Part shown: piece by piece, positions 24,511-31,844 of the stretch
Position numbering within the stretch: the stretch's first letter is position 1
Layout of the letters: each line of letters starts with the position of its first letter
Source: VXLM01 sp034421575
Lineage (GTDB): Bacteria; Chloroflexota; Dehalococcoidia; Lucifugimonadales; VXLM01
Direction: 5' to 3'
Assembly: GCA_034421575.1 (NCBI GenBank)
Contig: DAOUKG010000057.1
Coordinates: forward strand, 62,001 to 126,000
Length of the DNA: 64,000 nt
The notes under the pieces: generated by a model
The model's input: the letters and a program-made list of their open reading frames with translations, nothing else
Told to the model about the DNA's origin: nothing
Database searches by the model: none
Program-made: the position numbers and the translations under genes

Positions 24511-25083
24511 CTACTGTTCTTCTGCTCGGCGCATCTCGCCTGTGGTGATCTCGAAAGGCAGGTCCCTGTCCTCGTAGCGGGCTAGGATGAAAAGGAGGTC
24601 GGAGAGACGGTTGACGTAGCGCAGGACGTTGTCGTTGCGGGGCGGTTCCGATTCCGCGAGCGCGACGATGCGGCGCTCGGCGTCGCGGGTGAGTGTGCGG
24701 GCGAGGTCCATCGCGCCCGACGCCGCTGACGCGCCGGGAACGATGAAGCGCGGCGGCAGGTCGATCTCTTCGGTGAGGTCGTCAATCCAGCGTTCCAACC
24801 GCTCGACCATGTCCCCGGTGACCGGCGAGAATTTTTCTATAAGCAGGTCGTAGTGTTCAGGATCGACGGCAACCTCGGTGGCGGCGGTGAACATGTCGTG
24901 CTGGCAGCGCAGGAGGATGTCCTTGACCCGCTCGTCGGACGACATCGCCCGGGCCATCCCCATGGCCGATATGGCAGTGTCGATGGCGCCGTAGGCATCC
25001 GTCCGCGGCCCTGCCTTGGATGCTCGCCCTCCGAAAAGGAGGCCTGTCGTTCCGTCGTCGCCGCTTCTGGTGTAAAGCTTCAT
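24511..25083 (-). CDS. pduO: Cob(I)alamin adenosyltransferase, PduO type
   Basis: This 190-residue protein is recognised by the ATP-binding N-terminus LYTRSGDDGTTGLLFGGRAS, RTDAYGAIDTAISAMG, RFIVPGASAASGAMDLART with conserved Arg, and VLRYVNRLSDLLFILARY. It adenosylates reduced cobalamin to make coenzyme B12. Length is typical. The start is the ATG at 25083. No B12-dependent gene or cobalamin riboswitch is visible nearby, so it probably serves salvage or a mutase elsewhere. Confidence 0.93.
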   Translation of the reverse strand: MKLYTRSGDDGTTGLLFGGRASKAGPRTDAYGAIDTAISAMGMARAMSSDERVKDILLRCQHDMFTAATEVAVDPEHYDLLIEKFSPVTGDMVERLERWIDDLTEEIDLPPRFIVPGASAASGAMDLARTLTRDAERRIVALAESEPPRNDNVLRYVNRLSDLLFILARYEDRDLPFEITTGEMRRAEEQ

Positions 25084-25176
25084 CGCTGTCCGTCCTGTCG
25101 TGGTTGGAGACCTTTGAGTAACTCATCATTCGGGCGAAAGTCGGAGTCGAGGCACCTTGCAAAATCGGGCCCATTA

Positions 25177-25214
25177 CCTCACCCCAACCCTCTCCCGCGA
25201 ACGGGAGAGGGGGT
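25177..25214. repeat. CTCACCCCAACCCTCTCCCG palindromic repeat
   Basis: Same family as 15711-15748, with hairpin CTCTCCCGCGAACGGGAGAG. Confidence 0.7.
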
Positions 25215-25329
25215 CACTCAAGGCCTCTGGCTGCAGGTAGTGTACACGGGTGCGCGGGTAAGGGCATGGCGCAATGTCCTGTGATATATACTGTGCGCGA
25301 CCACTCTCCGGGAGGCCGTTCTAAGCACC

Positions 25330-26448
25330 ATGATCTATGACGGGCACGCGTACATATTTCCCGACATGAAGGGCGACGGCGGGTTCGAGGACAGGGATGA
25401 GTTCCAGCGTCATCTGCAGCTTGCCATTGCGACGCACTTCATGCCGGTGTGGCGGCGGCGTGACAGGGCCGTAGGGGACAACAGCGGACTTATCGACGAG
25501 TCGATGCCGCGAGGGTTCGACGCGCTGAAGGAGGCAGACTTTCGGGCGACGGAGTTCGGGCGCTTCGAGTGGACGGTCGACGGCGAGGGCTACTTCAAGC
25601 AGTACATGCCGCCTTCGGTGGTGGACATGGAATTCACCGCGGACGACCTGATAGCCGAGATGGACTACGCCGAGGTCGACTGGGCGCTGCTGCACCGCAC
25701 ACCTTACCTGGGCATCGGGAACGGCCTCGTGGCCGACGCCGTGCGGGCGTATCCCGACCGGATTCAGGCGCTCGCCCACGTTCCGGAGTGGAAGATCGCG
25801 CCCGACCCCGACTGGGCGATTGCCGAACTGGACCACGCCATCAACGGCCTTGGGCTGCACGGCCTTCAGCTGCTGCCCGACCACATGGTCCTGTACGGGC
25901 AGTCGACCGACTGGGTAGCTGATGCACTGACCCCGTTTTGGGAGCACTTCGCCACGCTGGGCGTACCCCTCTTCGTCACGCCGGGGTTCACGTCGTTGGC
26001 TCGCACGGACAGCGGCGCGGGCATGGACCTGACGGAGTTCGAGACCATCAGCCGGTTCATGGAGCGCTACCCCGACGTGCCCGTCGTGCTGACTCACGGA
26101 CTGAGTTGGCGGTCATTCGCCGACGAGAACGGCATCGACGTGCCGGACGCGGCCTACGACGCTCTCCCGACCGGCAATCCGAACTTCCACGTGCAGCTTC
26201 TCTTCGCCATATTCTGCGGGGGCATGTACGATTTCCCCATGCGGGAGATCAGGCCTGCGCTGGAGAAGGTGGTCGACCAGCTTGGGCCCGACCGGCTCAT
26301 GTGGGGTACGGACATCCCGATGGTGATGCGCTTCCAGACGTACCTGCAGAGTCGCGAGTCGCTCAGCCTCAACCTTGATTTTCTCGATCAGGCCGATGTC
26401 GACCTGATCTGCGGTGGGAATGCTGCGCGTTTGATGGGCGTCGGATAG
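25330..26448 (+). CDS. Amidohydrolase-family (amidohydrolase_2) TIM-barrel protein
   Basis: This 372-residue protein has the layout of the ACMSD/amidohydrolase_2 group. MIYDGHAYIF lies at strand 1, ALAHVPEWK, VVLTHGLSWR supplies a metal-type His, and DRLMWGTDIPM supplies the C-terminal Asp. ADVDLICGGNAARLMGVG is the usual tail. The first strand has His-x-Tyr rather than His-x-His, so metal binding may be altered. Substrates in this group are decarboxylated or hydrolysed aromatic or cyclic acids; none can be named. The adjoining VOC protein gene is in the same direction but separated by an element. Confidence 0.8.
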   Translation: MIYDGHAYIFPDMKGDGGFEDRDEFQRHLQLAIATHFMPVWRRRDRAVGDNSGLIDESMPRGFDALKEADFRATEFGRFEWTVDGEGYFKQYMPPSVVDMEFTADDLIAEMDYAEVDWALLHRTPYLGIGNGLVADAVRAYPDRIQALAHVPEWKIAPDPDWAIAELDHAINGLGLHGLQLLPDHMVLYGQSTDWVADALTPFWEHFATLGVPLFVTPGFTSLARTDSGAGMDLTEFETISRFMERYPDVPVVLTHGLSWRSFADENGIDVPDAAYDALPTGNPNFHVQLLFAIFCGGMYDFPMREIRPALEKVVDQLGPDRLMWGTDIPMVMRFQTYLQSRESLSLNLDFLDQADVDLICGGNAARLMGVG

Positions 26449-26476
26449 CGGGTGGACAAGGTCTTACCCAGCTAAC

Positions 26477-26583
26477 TTATGCCAATATCGAGTGATGCCA
26501 CCATATTCTCGTCCACTGGAGTCAATGGATTCCCGCGTTCGCGGGAATGACGAAATTATGTCGCATTTAGTGGGAATTGGTAT
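26477..26583. mobile_element. MITE-like element, family A
   Basis: The left end TTATGCCAATATCG is diverged, the right end GGGAATTGGTATC is conserved, and the core is ATTCCCGCGTTCGCGGGAAT. It is 107 bp and ends five bases before the ribosome-binding site of the next gene. Confidence 0.65.
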
Positions 26584-26595
26584 CGGGAGGAACGT

Positions 26596-27024
26596 GTGAT
26601 CAGGCACATATCGGCGATTGCCGAGGTGGTGGACGATGTCGATGCGGCAGTTGAGTTCTATCGCGACGTGCTGGGTCTGACCGTGGAGCACCAACCGGGC
26701 GGCGGGTACGCGACGGTCGAGATAACCGGTGCGCTCCACTTCAGTATCTGGTCTCGAAGGGCAGCGGCCGAGGCGACCTATGGCGACAAGGATGCCGTCG
26801 ACCGCATCCCGCTCGGATTCTCCGTGGAGTTCGAGGTGGACTCGGTAAGCGACGCCACGGACGCCATCAGCGAGCGCGGCTGGCAGGTCGTTCAGCCGCC
26901 GAAGACGGAGTCGTGGGGCCAATCGACGAGCCGCTTCATGCTGCCCAGCGGGATGCTGGGCGGGTTCTCGGAGACGCCGTGGGCGCGTCGCATCAGCCAG
27001 GAATTGACGGCGACGGCGGACTAA
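26596..27024 (+). CDS. VOC-superfamily (glyoxalase/bleomycin resistance-like) protein
   Basis: This 142-residue protein has a single-subunit pair of beta-alpha-beta modules: IRHISAIAEVVDDVDAAVEFYRDVLGL and SVEFEVDSVSDATDAISERGWQVVQPP. SSRFMLPSGMLGGFSE completes the second module. Such proteins bind a metal and act on a small substrate, or only bind it. GTG at 26596 is preceded by GGGAGG. Its neighbour downstream, 13 bases away, is a small beta-sandwich protein, so they may be co-transcribed. The substrate is unknown. Confidence 0.8.
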   Translation: MIRHISAIAEVVDDVDAAVEFYRDVLGLTVEHQPGGGYATVEITGALHFSIWSRRAAAEATYGDKDAVDRIPLGFSVEFEVDSVSDATDAISERGWQVVQPPKTESWGQSTSRFMLPSGMLGGFSETPWARRISQELTATAD

Positions 27025-27037
27025 CAGGAGGCGCGTA

Positions 27038-27532
27038 ATGATACAACGAGGTAATCCGCTGGAATTGAGCTTGGAGTTTGATGCTCGGACCTACAACCTG
27101 GGCGATACGATCGACGTTTTTGTGGAGCTGCAGCCCAGCGCCAACGTTTCGGTGAGGAGCGGTCGTCTCGACCTGGTCTGCGAAGAGCGCTACATCCAGA
27201 GAGGCGAGTCGTTCGTGCCCGACTTCTACGGGAACACGTTCACTTACTCCGGGCAGACCAGCCATGTGGCGAAGGAGCGCAAGGAAACGTTCGTACACAG
27301 CACCGTCCAATTCATGGAGGAGACGAGGCTGACCGGGGGCGCGACTGAGAGCAGGAGGGTGAGACTCGTTGTGAGCAACACGACACCGCCACATTTCGAG
27401 GAGGCCCAGGCCCTGGAGCGCGATGCCAGCAGTTCCTGGGGGTTCAGTTGGACCCTTGTCGCAACCGTCGACGTTGCACGTGGCCGCGACGCCCATGTCG
27501 AGCGTGAAGTGAAAATCAGGCTGCCGAAATAG
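27038..27532 (+). CDS. Small arrestin/SpoOM-like beta-sandwich protein
   Basis: This 164-residue all-beta protein shows NPLELSLEFDARTYNLGDTI, DVFVELQPSANVSVRSGRLD and LVCEERYIQR, with later strands TRLTGGATESRRVRLVVSN, SWTLVATVDVARGRDA and HVEREVKIRLPK. The pattern (a GDTI turn, a long first strand and a closing basic V-x-I-x-L) resembles arrestin-fold or SpoOM-like domains, which bind proteins. AGGAGG lies eight bases before the ATG. No enzymatic motif is present. Confidence 0.5.
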   Translation: MIQRGNPLELSLEFDARTYNLGDTIDVFVELQPSANVSVRSGRLDLVCEERYIQRGESFVPDFYGNTFTYSGQTSHVAKERKETFVHSTVQFMEETRLTGGATESRRVRLVVSNTTPPHFEEAQALERDASSSWGFSWTLVATVDVARGRDAHVEREVKIRLPK

Positions 27533-27650
27533 GCGCAATTCGGTAGTTAGCGACACCTATTGGAGTCAACGCCGGAACTGAAGAGTTGGAGAATCGCCGT
27601 GCTGAGGCGGGGTGCTATAATACGCTGACCACGCGAGGGAGTGCGGGACC

Positions 27651-27941
27651 ATGATGAGGCGGGCTCAAATACGAATGGACGAGGCGACTTACGCGCTGGC
27701 GCAACAGAGGGCGTCCGCCGAAGGCATTTCCTTCGCGGCATTCGTCCGTAAGGCGGTTGAGCGACAACTCGCGCCGGAAATTCGGGACGCAATGGACCGA
27801 TCCGGTCAATCCGACACCTCAATGCCTGCACCAACAGAGGAATTCAGCTTCATCGGAATAGGCCGTTCCGACCAGGGAGACTTGAGTCCAGTTTCAGAGC
27901 GGCATGACGAAGCGCTCGAAGAGGCGTTCAGTCATCAGTGA
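27651..27941 (+). CDS. vapB: Ribbon-helix-helix antitoxin (VapB-like)
   Basis: This 96-residue protein has the N-terminal RHH DNA-binding fold RRAQIRMDEATYALAQQRAS, EGISFAAFVRKAVERQLAP and a C-terminal tail ending ALEEAFSHQ. Its stop overlaps the GTG start of the toxin by four bases (GTGA). GAGGGAG precedes the ATG. The dimer should repress the operon and block the toxin. Confidence 0.8.
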   Translation: MMRRAQIRMDEATYALAQQRASAEGISFAAFVRKAVERQLAPEIRDAMDRSGQSDTSMPAPTEEFSFIGIGRSDQGDLSPVSERHDEALEEAFSHQ

Positions 27942-28333
27942 TCTTCCTCGATACTTCGACTGCATATGCCGCGATCGACGTAGCAGACCCTAATCATAGA
28001 GAAGCTGCCGAACGTCTCCAGGCCGCACTCAAACAGCGGATTCCCGTTCTAACCCACAACTATGTGGTGTTGGAAAGTACGGCTCTCATTCAGCGAAGGC
28101 TGGGACTTCACGCCGCGCTATACTTTCTGAATGACACGCGCCTCCTGAAGATTCACTGGGTGACGCAGAACGAACACAACGATGCCGTCCAACTCTTGAA
28201 ACAGCGCGGCAGGCGCAACCTCAGCTTGGTCGACTGCATGAGCTTCGTCGTGATGAAAAACTACGGCGTCACGACGGCGCTCGCGTACGATTCGGACTTT
28301 CAGGCCGAAGGCTTCGACGTCTGGACGAGATAG
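27938..28333 (+). CDS. vapC: PIN-domain ribonuclease toxin VapC
   Basis: This 131-residue PIN protein has conserved acidic residues in IFLDTSTAYAA, NYVVLESTALIQRR, NLSLVDCMSFVVMK and AYDSDFQAEGF. It has the usual length, and no frameshift is seen, unlike the copy near 3910. GTG at 27938 is coupled to the antitoxin. It likely cleaves tRNA or rRNA in a sequence-specific manner. Confidence 0.9.
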   Translation: MIFLDTSTAYAAIDVADPNHREAAERLQAALKQRIPVLTHNYVVLESTALIQRRLGLHAALYFLNDTRLLKIHWVTQNEHNDAVQLLKQRGRRNLSLVDCMSFVVMKNYGVTTALAYDSDFQAEGFDVWTR

Positions 28334-28339
28334 GGGCCG

Positions 28340-28396
28340 CTATCCCTCCGCGATGGTGATTCCGTTCATGTCCTCGATGAAGTTTGCGATGAAGGT
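28340..28396 (-). pseudogene. C-terminal fragment of a second beta-hydroxyacid dehydrogenase gene
   Basis: The fragment reads FIANFIEDMNGITIAEG and a stop. That nearly copies the end of the intact gene at 29170-30066 (AIANFIEDMAGVTIAEG) at both protein and DNA level. Nothing of the preceding gene body remains; the following sequence to 28444 is unassigned. Confidence 0.7.
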
Positions 28397-28444
28397 TTTG
28401 GGTGCGCCAAGTTGAGGGCGGGATGACGCGCATCTCAACCCCAG

Positions 28445-28909
28445 CTACTCCAGCAACTGCTTGAGGGACTGGGTGTGATCGAGGTAGTGATTGAAGGTGT
28501 TGCCGGCGATTATGAACCACGGCTCCCATTCAGCGGGCATTCCTAGGAAGCGGGAGGCGTCGCCGTAGGCGTCTTCGGGGAGAGCTTCGAGTAGTTCCAA
28601 AAGCTGGGGGAACACTCTTGCAGACTCGGCGCGGACTTCCTCCAGAGTCATGTTCCTGGTCTCCTCATAGACTCCGGCGTTGCGCTCGTCCAGCGGCAGC
28701 GCCCAGAGGTCGGAGCCGACGAAGGAGCGGGCATTGAGCACCCCGACTATCTCTCGCTCGTACCAGACCACGTGGGCGAGGATATCCTTGGCGGACCAGT
28801 GCCCCTCGACCCCGGTTTTCAGCATCATATCGTCGTCGATCCGGGCAATGATGTCGCTCCAGCGACTGCGCTCGGTCTTTACGCGGGAGATTACCTCTGC
28901 TTTATTCAT
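28445..28909 (-). CDS. DinB/DfsB-like four-helix-bundle protein
   Basis: This 154-residue protein contains WSDIIARIDDDMMLKTGVEG, HWSAKDILAHVVWYEREIVG and NTFNHYLDHTQSLKQLLE. The three His residues are spaced as in the DinB/DfsB (ClbS-like) superfamily of metal-binding four-helix bundles. Members include thiol-dependent S-transferases and colibactin-resistance proteins. The start overlaps the stop of a small upstream ORF (28909-29076). The substrate cannot be told. Confidence 0.75.
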   Translation of the reverse strand: MNKAEVISRVKTERSRWSDIIARIDDDMMLKTGVEGHWSAKDILAHVVWYEREIVGVLNARSFVGSDLWALPLDERNAGVYEETRNMTLEEVRAESARVFPQLLELLEALPEDAYGDASRFLGMPAEWEPWFIIAGNTFNHYLDHTQSLKQLLE

Positions 28910-29076
28910 CAGGCTGCTCCTTCGTCTCGCAGCGATTCGATCTCCTCATGGATCATTCCCAGCAGCTCGGCAAGCTCTTCTTGTGAATACTGGCAAGCAG
29001 TAGCGACGGTGATGTACCTGGGGTCGCCGATCAGGTCGGCGAGGGCGAGTATGGAGTCCCACGAGTCACCGGCCAT
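28909..29076 (-). CDS. Small ORF coupled to the DinB-like gene
   Basis: This 55-residue ORF reads MAGDSWDSILALADLIGDPR, YITVATACQYSQEELAELLG and MIHEEIESLRDEGAA. Its TGA shares one base with the ATG of the DinB-like gene. The frame stays open a further 25 codons upstream with no standard start. The C-terminal part is helical and acidic. It may be a leader peptide, a short regulatory protein, or the remnant of a longer gene. No family recognised. Confidence 0.4.
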   Translation of the reverse strand: MAGDSWDSILALADLIGDPRYITVATACQYSQEELAELLGMIHEEIESLRDEGAA

Positions 29077-29103
29077 CCAACTCTTGAGGCAGACTCCGAG
29101 AGA

Positions 29104-29153
29104 GAGGGGGCTCTCCGTAGCCCCCTCGAAGAGAATGTAGTTCGGAAACTACA
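29104..29153. other. Two adjacent hairpins
   Basis: GAGGGGGCT/AGCCCCCTC (9-bp stem, 6-base loop) is followed by GTAGTT/AACTAC, located 17-60 bases past the dehydrogenase stop. There is no U-tract, so the terminator role is only possible. Confidence 0.35.
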
Positions 29154-29169
29154 CGGAGGTTGAACCCTG

Positions 29170-30066
29170 CTAGCCCTCCGCGATGGTGACTCCCGCCATG
29201 TCCTCGATGAAGTTGGCGATGGCGGCGTGGTCGTGGTCGCCCTTGCCATCGTTCATGAGGGAGCCGAGCATCTGCTGCACGAGGGCCGTCACCGGAAGCG
29301 GCACGCCAAGCTCTTTGCCCGTGATGAGCGCGTTGTTCAGGTCCTTCTGGTGGAGCTTGATGCGGAATCCCGGGTTGAAGTCCCCTGCGATCATCATAGT
29401 GCCCTTGGCGTCGAGCACGGTGCTGCCTGCCAGGCCGCCCTTGATGGCCTCATAGACGACGTTGGGGTCGAGTCCGGCTTTCCTCGCAAGGACGAGCGCC
29501 TCGCTGACGGCCTCGACGTTAATTGCGACGATGATCTGGTTCGCCAGCTTGGTCGTGTTGCCCGCGCCGTAGCCGCCGCAGAGCACCACGCTGCCGCCCA
29601 GCACGTCCAGCATATCCCTGTGCGCGTCAAAGACTTCCTGGCTGCCGCCGACCATGATCGCGAGGGTGCCGTCGATGGCCTTCGGCTCGCCGCCGCTCAC
29701 GGGCGCGTCGAGGAACGCGACGCCCGCCTCGTCACAGGCCGCGCCGATCTTCTGGGAAGTTCCCGGCGCGATGGAGCTCATGTCGATGATGCCGTTGCCC
29801 TTGGCCGTCCCCTCGAGGACGCCGTCGGGTCCGAGTATGGCCGCCTCCGACTGTGGGGAGTCGGGCACCATCGTGATGGTGACGGACGAGGCCTCCGCGG
29901 CCTCGCGCGCTGACGACGCCCCAGTCGCTCCATCAGTCACCAGTTCCTCTATGGCGCTCCCCACCACGTCGTAGACGGTCAGCGAGTACCCCGCGGCCAT
30001 GAGGTTCCTTGCCATCGGCTTGCCCATGATCCCCAGGCCGACGAATCCTACGCTCTTGTCACCCAT
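29170..30066 (-). CDS. garR: NAD-dependent beta-hydroxyacid dehydrogenase (tartronate-semialdehyde reductase/HIBADH-type)
   Basis: This 298-residue protein has the dinucleotide motif VGFVGLGIMGKPMARNL, the substrate motif DAPVSGGEPKA, and GAGNTTKLANQ with the catalytic Lys. The IKLHQKDLNNAL helix of the C-terminal domain is also present. The family includes 2-hydroxy-3-oxopropionate reductase (GarR) and 3-hydroxyisobutyrate dehydrogenase, and sequence alone does not separate them, so the symbol is provisional. GAAAGGAG lies eight bases before the ATG. A decayed C-terminal copy lies at 28340-28396. Confidence 0.85.
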   Translation of the reverse strand: MGDKSVGFVGLGIMGKPMARNLMAAGYSLTVYDVVGSAIEELVTDGATGASSAREAAEASSVTITMVPDSPQSEAAILGPDGVLEGTAKGNGIIDMSSIAPGTSQKIGAACDEAGVAFLDAPVSGGEPKAIDGTLAIMVGGSQEVFDAHRDMLDVLGGSVVLCGGYGAGNTTKLANQIIVAINVEAVSEALVLARKAGLDPNVVYEAIKGGLAGSTVLDAKGTMMIAGDFNPGFRIKLHQKDLNNALITGKELGVPLPVTALVQQMLGSLMNDGKGDHDHAAIANFIEDMAGVTIAEG

Positions 30067-30181
30067 TGCTGAAAGCTCCTTTCGATGTCGCGTACATTGC
30101 GCGAGGCGGCGCGGGTGTGAAAGACTGAACGTAACCCGTGGGCCCGCTTCGCAGACTATGTTGCATTATAGAGAACCAAGC

Positions 30182-30943
30182 ATGAGCGTCAAGCGCGTGG
30201 TCATAGGACTGGCCGTTATCATCGTGGCAGTGCTCGCGTTTGCGGCGTGCTCATCGGACGACGGAGACGACGAGGTCGACCGGCGATTGGCCGAGAGCTT
30301 CCTGCGAAACAGCCCGACCTTCCGGTTCGACGGTCTCCCCGACAGCGTGGAACTGCGAGAACGTATGGACGGCGACTGCGAGACCTGTGTGCTGTACACC
30401 TTCGGGTTTGAAAGCTCGCATCCGGGTTACGGCGACAGGACTGACCTTCCTCTCGCCGCCGCCTTGACGCCACACGAGGCGGTAATATCCATCCAGGACG
30501 GTCTCGTTGCGTCCGCGCGTATCGACAACATCTGGGACGTGATAACCCAGAGTCCGCTGGCCCGTGCGGCTTCTGGCGAGGAAGGAGCCAGCGACCCCGT
30601 CACGGCGCTGCTCGACTCGCCATTCGAGCTGCACATCGGCCAGGAGGCCGTTTTCGGCGACGAGGGACTCAGGGTCACGTTTATCGACGTGTCCGAGGAC
30701 TCGCGCTGTCCTGCCGCGACCAACTGCGTAGTCTCAGGACTCGCGAAGGTGCGCGTCGACGTGGTCGATGGGGAAAGGCCTCTCGGTATGCACGAGTTCG
30801 TTCTCGATCAGCGCGCGATCGGTGGTTCGGCGCAGGGCATCGGGCAGTACGTGTTCTCGATGCGCGAGTTGAACCCGTACCCCGGCACCGAGACCGCGCC
30901 GTATGCGGCCATCTTCGTGGTGAGCAAGATCGTCGCGGCGTAG
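30182..30943 (+). CDS. Lipoprotein of unknown function
   Basis: This 253-residue protein has a short lipoprotein signal peptide with lipobox FAAC (Cys22). The mature part has FESSHPGYGDRTDL, a segment TPHEAVISIQDGLVASARID resembling the DUF6174-type pattern, and a C-terminal beta domain (HIGQEAVFGDEGLRVTFIDV, SEDSRCPAATNCVVSGLAKV). Two Cys in the last segment may form a disulfide. The start is the ATG at 30182, not an upstream frame that reads through the neighbour's promoter. Confidence 0.65.
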   Translation: MSVKRVVIGLAVIIVAVLAFAACSSDDGDDEVDRRLAESFLRNSPTFRFDGLPDSVELRERMDGDCETCVLYTFGFESSHPGYGDRTDLPLAAALTPHEAVISIQDGLVASARIDNIWDVITQSPLARAASGEEGASDPVTALLDSPFELHIGQEAVFGDEGLRVTFIDVSEDSRCPAATNCVVSGLAKVRVDVVDGERPLGMHEFVLDQRAIGGSAQGIGQYVFSMRELNPYPGTETAPYAAIFVVSKIVAA

Positions 30944-31099
30944 GGCAACCCTCTGTCCCACGCCCATCTTTCCCACAACGTCTATGTTGCAGCCCCTTCC
31001 CGCCGTCATTGACAGCGAGCAACGAATATGCTTCTATGCTAACGTGATTACGCCGCGCCGAATTGCGTCACGGCACGATGGCGGAGGGGAAGGACGCAG

Positions 31100-31504
31100 A
31101 TGCGAGACACTTCAGCAGATGTCGACGAAGAGCTCAGAGTGGCCGTCAAGGCCCGTCAGGAACTTGGTCTAGACCACGAGGACGAGGTCATCGAGTCGTT
31201 CCTGGCACGGGTGCAGGACAGGATTGACGCCCGGGTGGAGGCGAGGGTGGACGAGGAGTTGCGGGATCTTCCCATACGGCCCCGCTTTGCGAGTCCGTCT
31301 ACTGGGCGCATCGCGGTCGTCTTCGGCTTTATGACGGCCTTCCTGTTTGTGTTGATCCCCCTAGCGGACATTGTCGGCGCTTTGGTGGGTTCGGTCGCTG
31401 CTGTCGGCTGTGTCGGGTTGGGCGCTGCTGCACTGATACTCCCGGAAGGTAAGGCGCGTGCTGAGCTTGGCCCCGGCAAGGGTGATAATGACAAGGAGAA
31501 GTAG
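31100..31504 (+). CDS. Small membrane protein with an acidic helical N-terminus
   Basis: This 134-residue protein has residues 1-58 predicted helical and highly charged (EELRVAVKARQELGLDHEDE, SFLARVQDRIDARVEARVDE). Two close membrane helices follow (VVFGFMTAFLFVLIPLADIV, GALVGSVAAVGCVGLGAAAL) with a short charged tail. GGAGGGGAAGG precedes the ATG. The charged-helix then double-helix layout recalls small DUF1707/PspC-like accessory proteins, but no family was recognised. Confidence 0.6.
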   Translation: MRDTSADVDEELRVAVKARQELGLDHEDEVIESFLARVQDRIDARVEARVDEELRDLPIRPRFASPSTGRIAVVFGFMTAFLFVLIPLADIVGALVGSVAAVGCVGLGAAALILPEGKARAELGPGKGDNDKEK

Positions 31505-31608
31505 CGGTCTCTCAGGCACGCGGCAGCGCGCTGAGGAGACCTTTGCATACACTTGTCAGGCGAAATACAGCATTGGGACCGGCACTGCCCAACCCAGGCC
31601 CCGCCTCT

Positions 31609-31663
31609 CTGGATACCGGCCCCGTATCAGAGTACGGGGCAAGCTCTCCGCCGGTATGACGGT
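31609..31663. repeat. Compound palindromic repeat
   Basis: ATACCGGCCCCGTATCAGAG followed by TACGGGGCAAGC and a CCGGTATGACGG end. Same class as 6001-6053. Confidence 0.7.
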
Positions 31664-31724
31664 TATTCAAAGGTCTCCAGGCAACACAGTTTCCGGTTGA
31701 CCCCTCTTAGCGCACGGTGGTAGC

Positions 31725-31844
31725 ATGGCCCAAACGGTGGACGACGAAGAGGACAGACGCAAGACCATATCCGCGCAGAGCGCCCGGCGCAATGTTTTGA
31801 TTGCGAGTCGGGCGTTTGTCGTTTCTAAGGGCGATGTCTACTAA
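31725..31844 (+). CDS. Possible 39-residue basic ORF overlapping glmU
   Basis: The ORF reads MAQTVDDEEDRRKTISAQSA, RRNVLIASRAFVVSKGDVY, with GGTGG four bases before the ATG and a stop 11 bases inside glmU. It may be a leader or chance; no homolog is recalled. Confidence 0.25.
   Translation: MAQTVDDEEDRRKTISAQSARRNVLIASRAFVVSKGDVY

Noticed and set aside
24841..25329. Cobalamin riboswitch upstream of the adenosyltransferase
   Set aside because: No B12-box-like sequence or suitable leader was seen upstream of 25083.
29999..30181. Longer N-terminus for the lipoprotein at 30182
   Set aside because: A signal peptide with lipobox starts at 30182; the upstream frame covers the 5' end of the divergent dehydrogenase gene.
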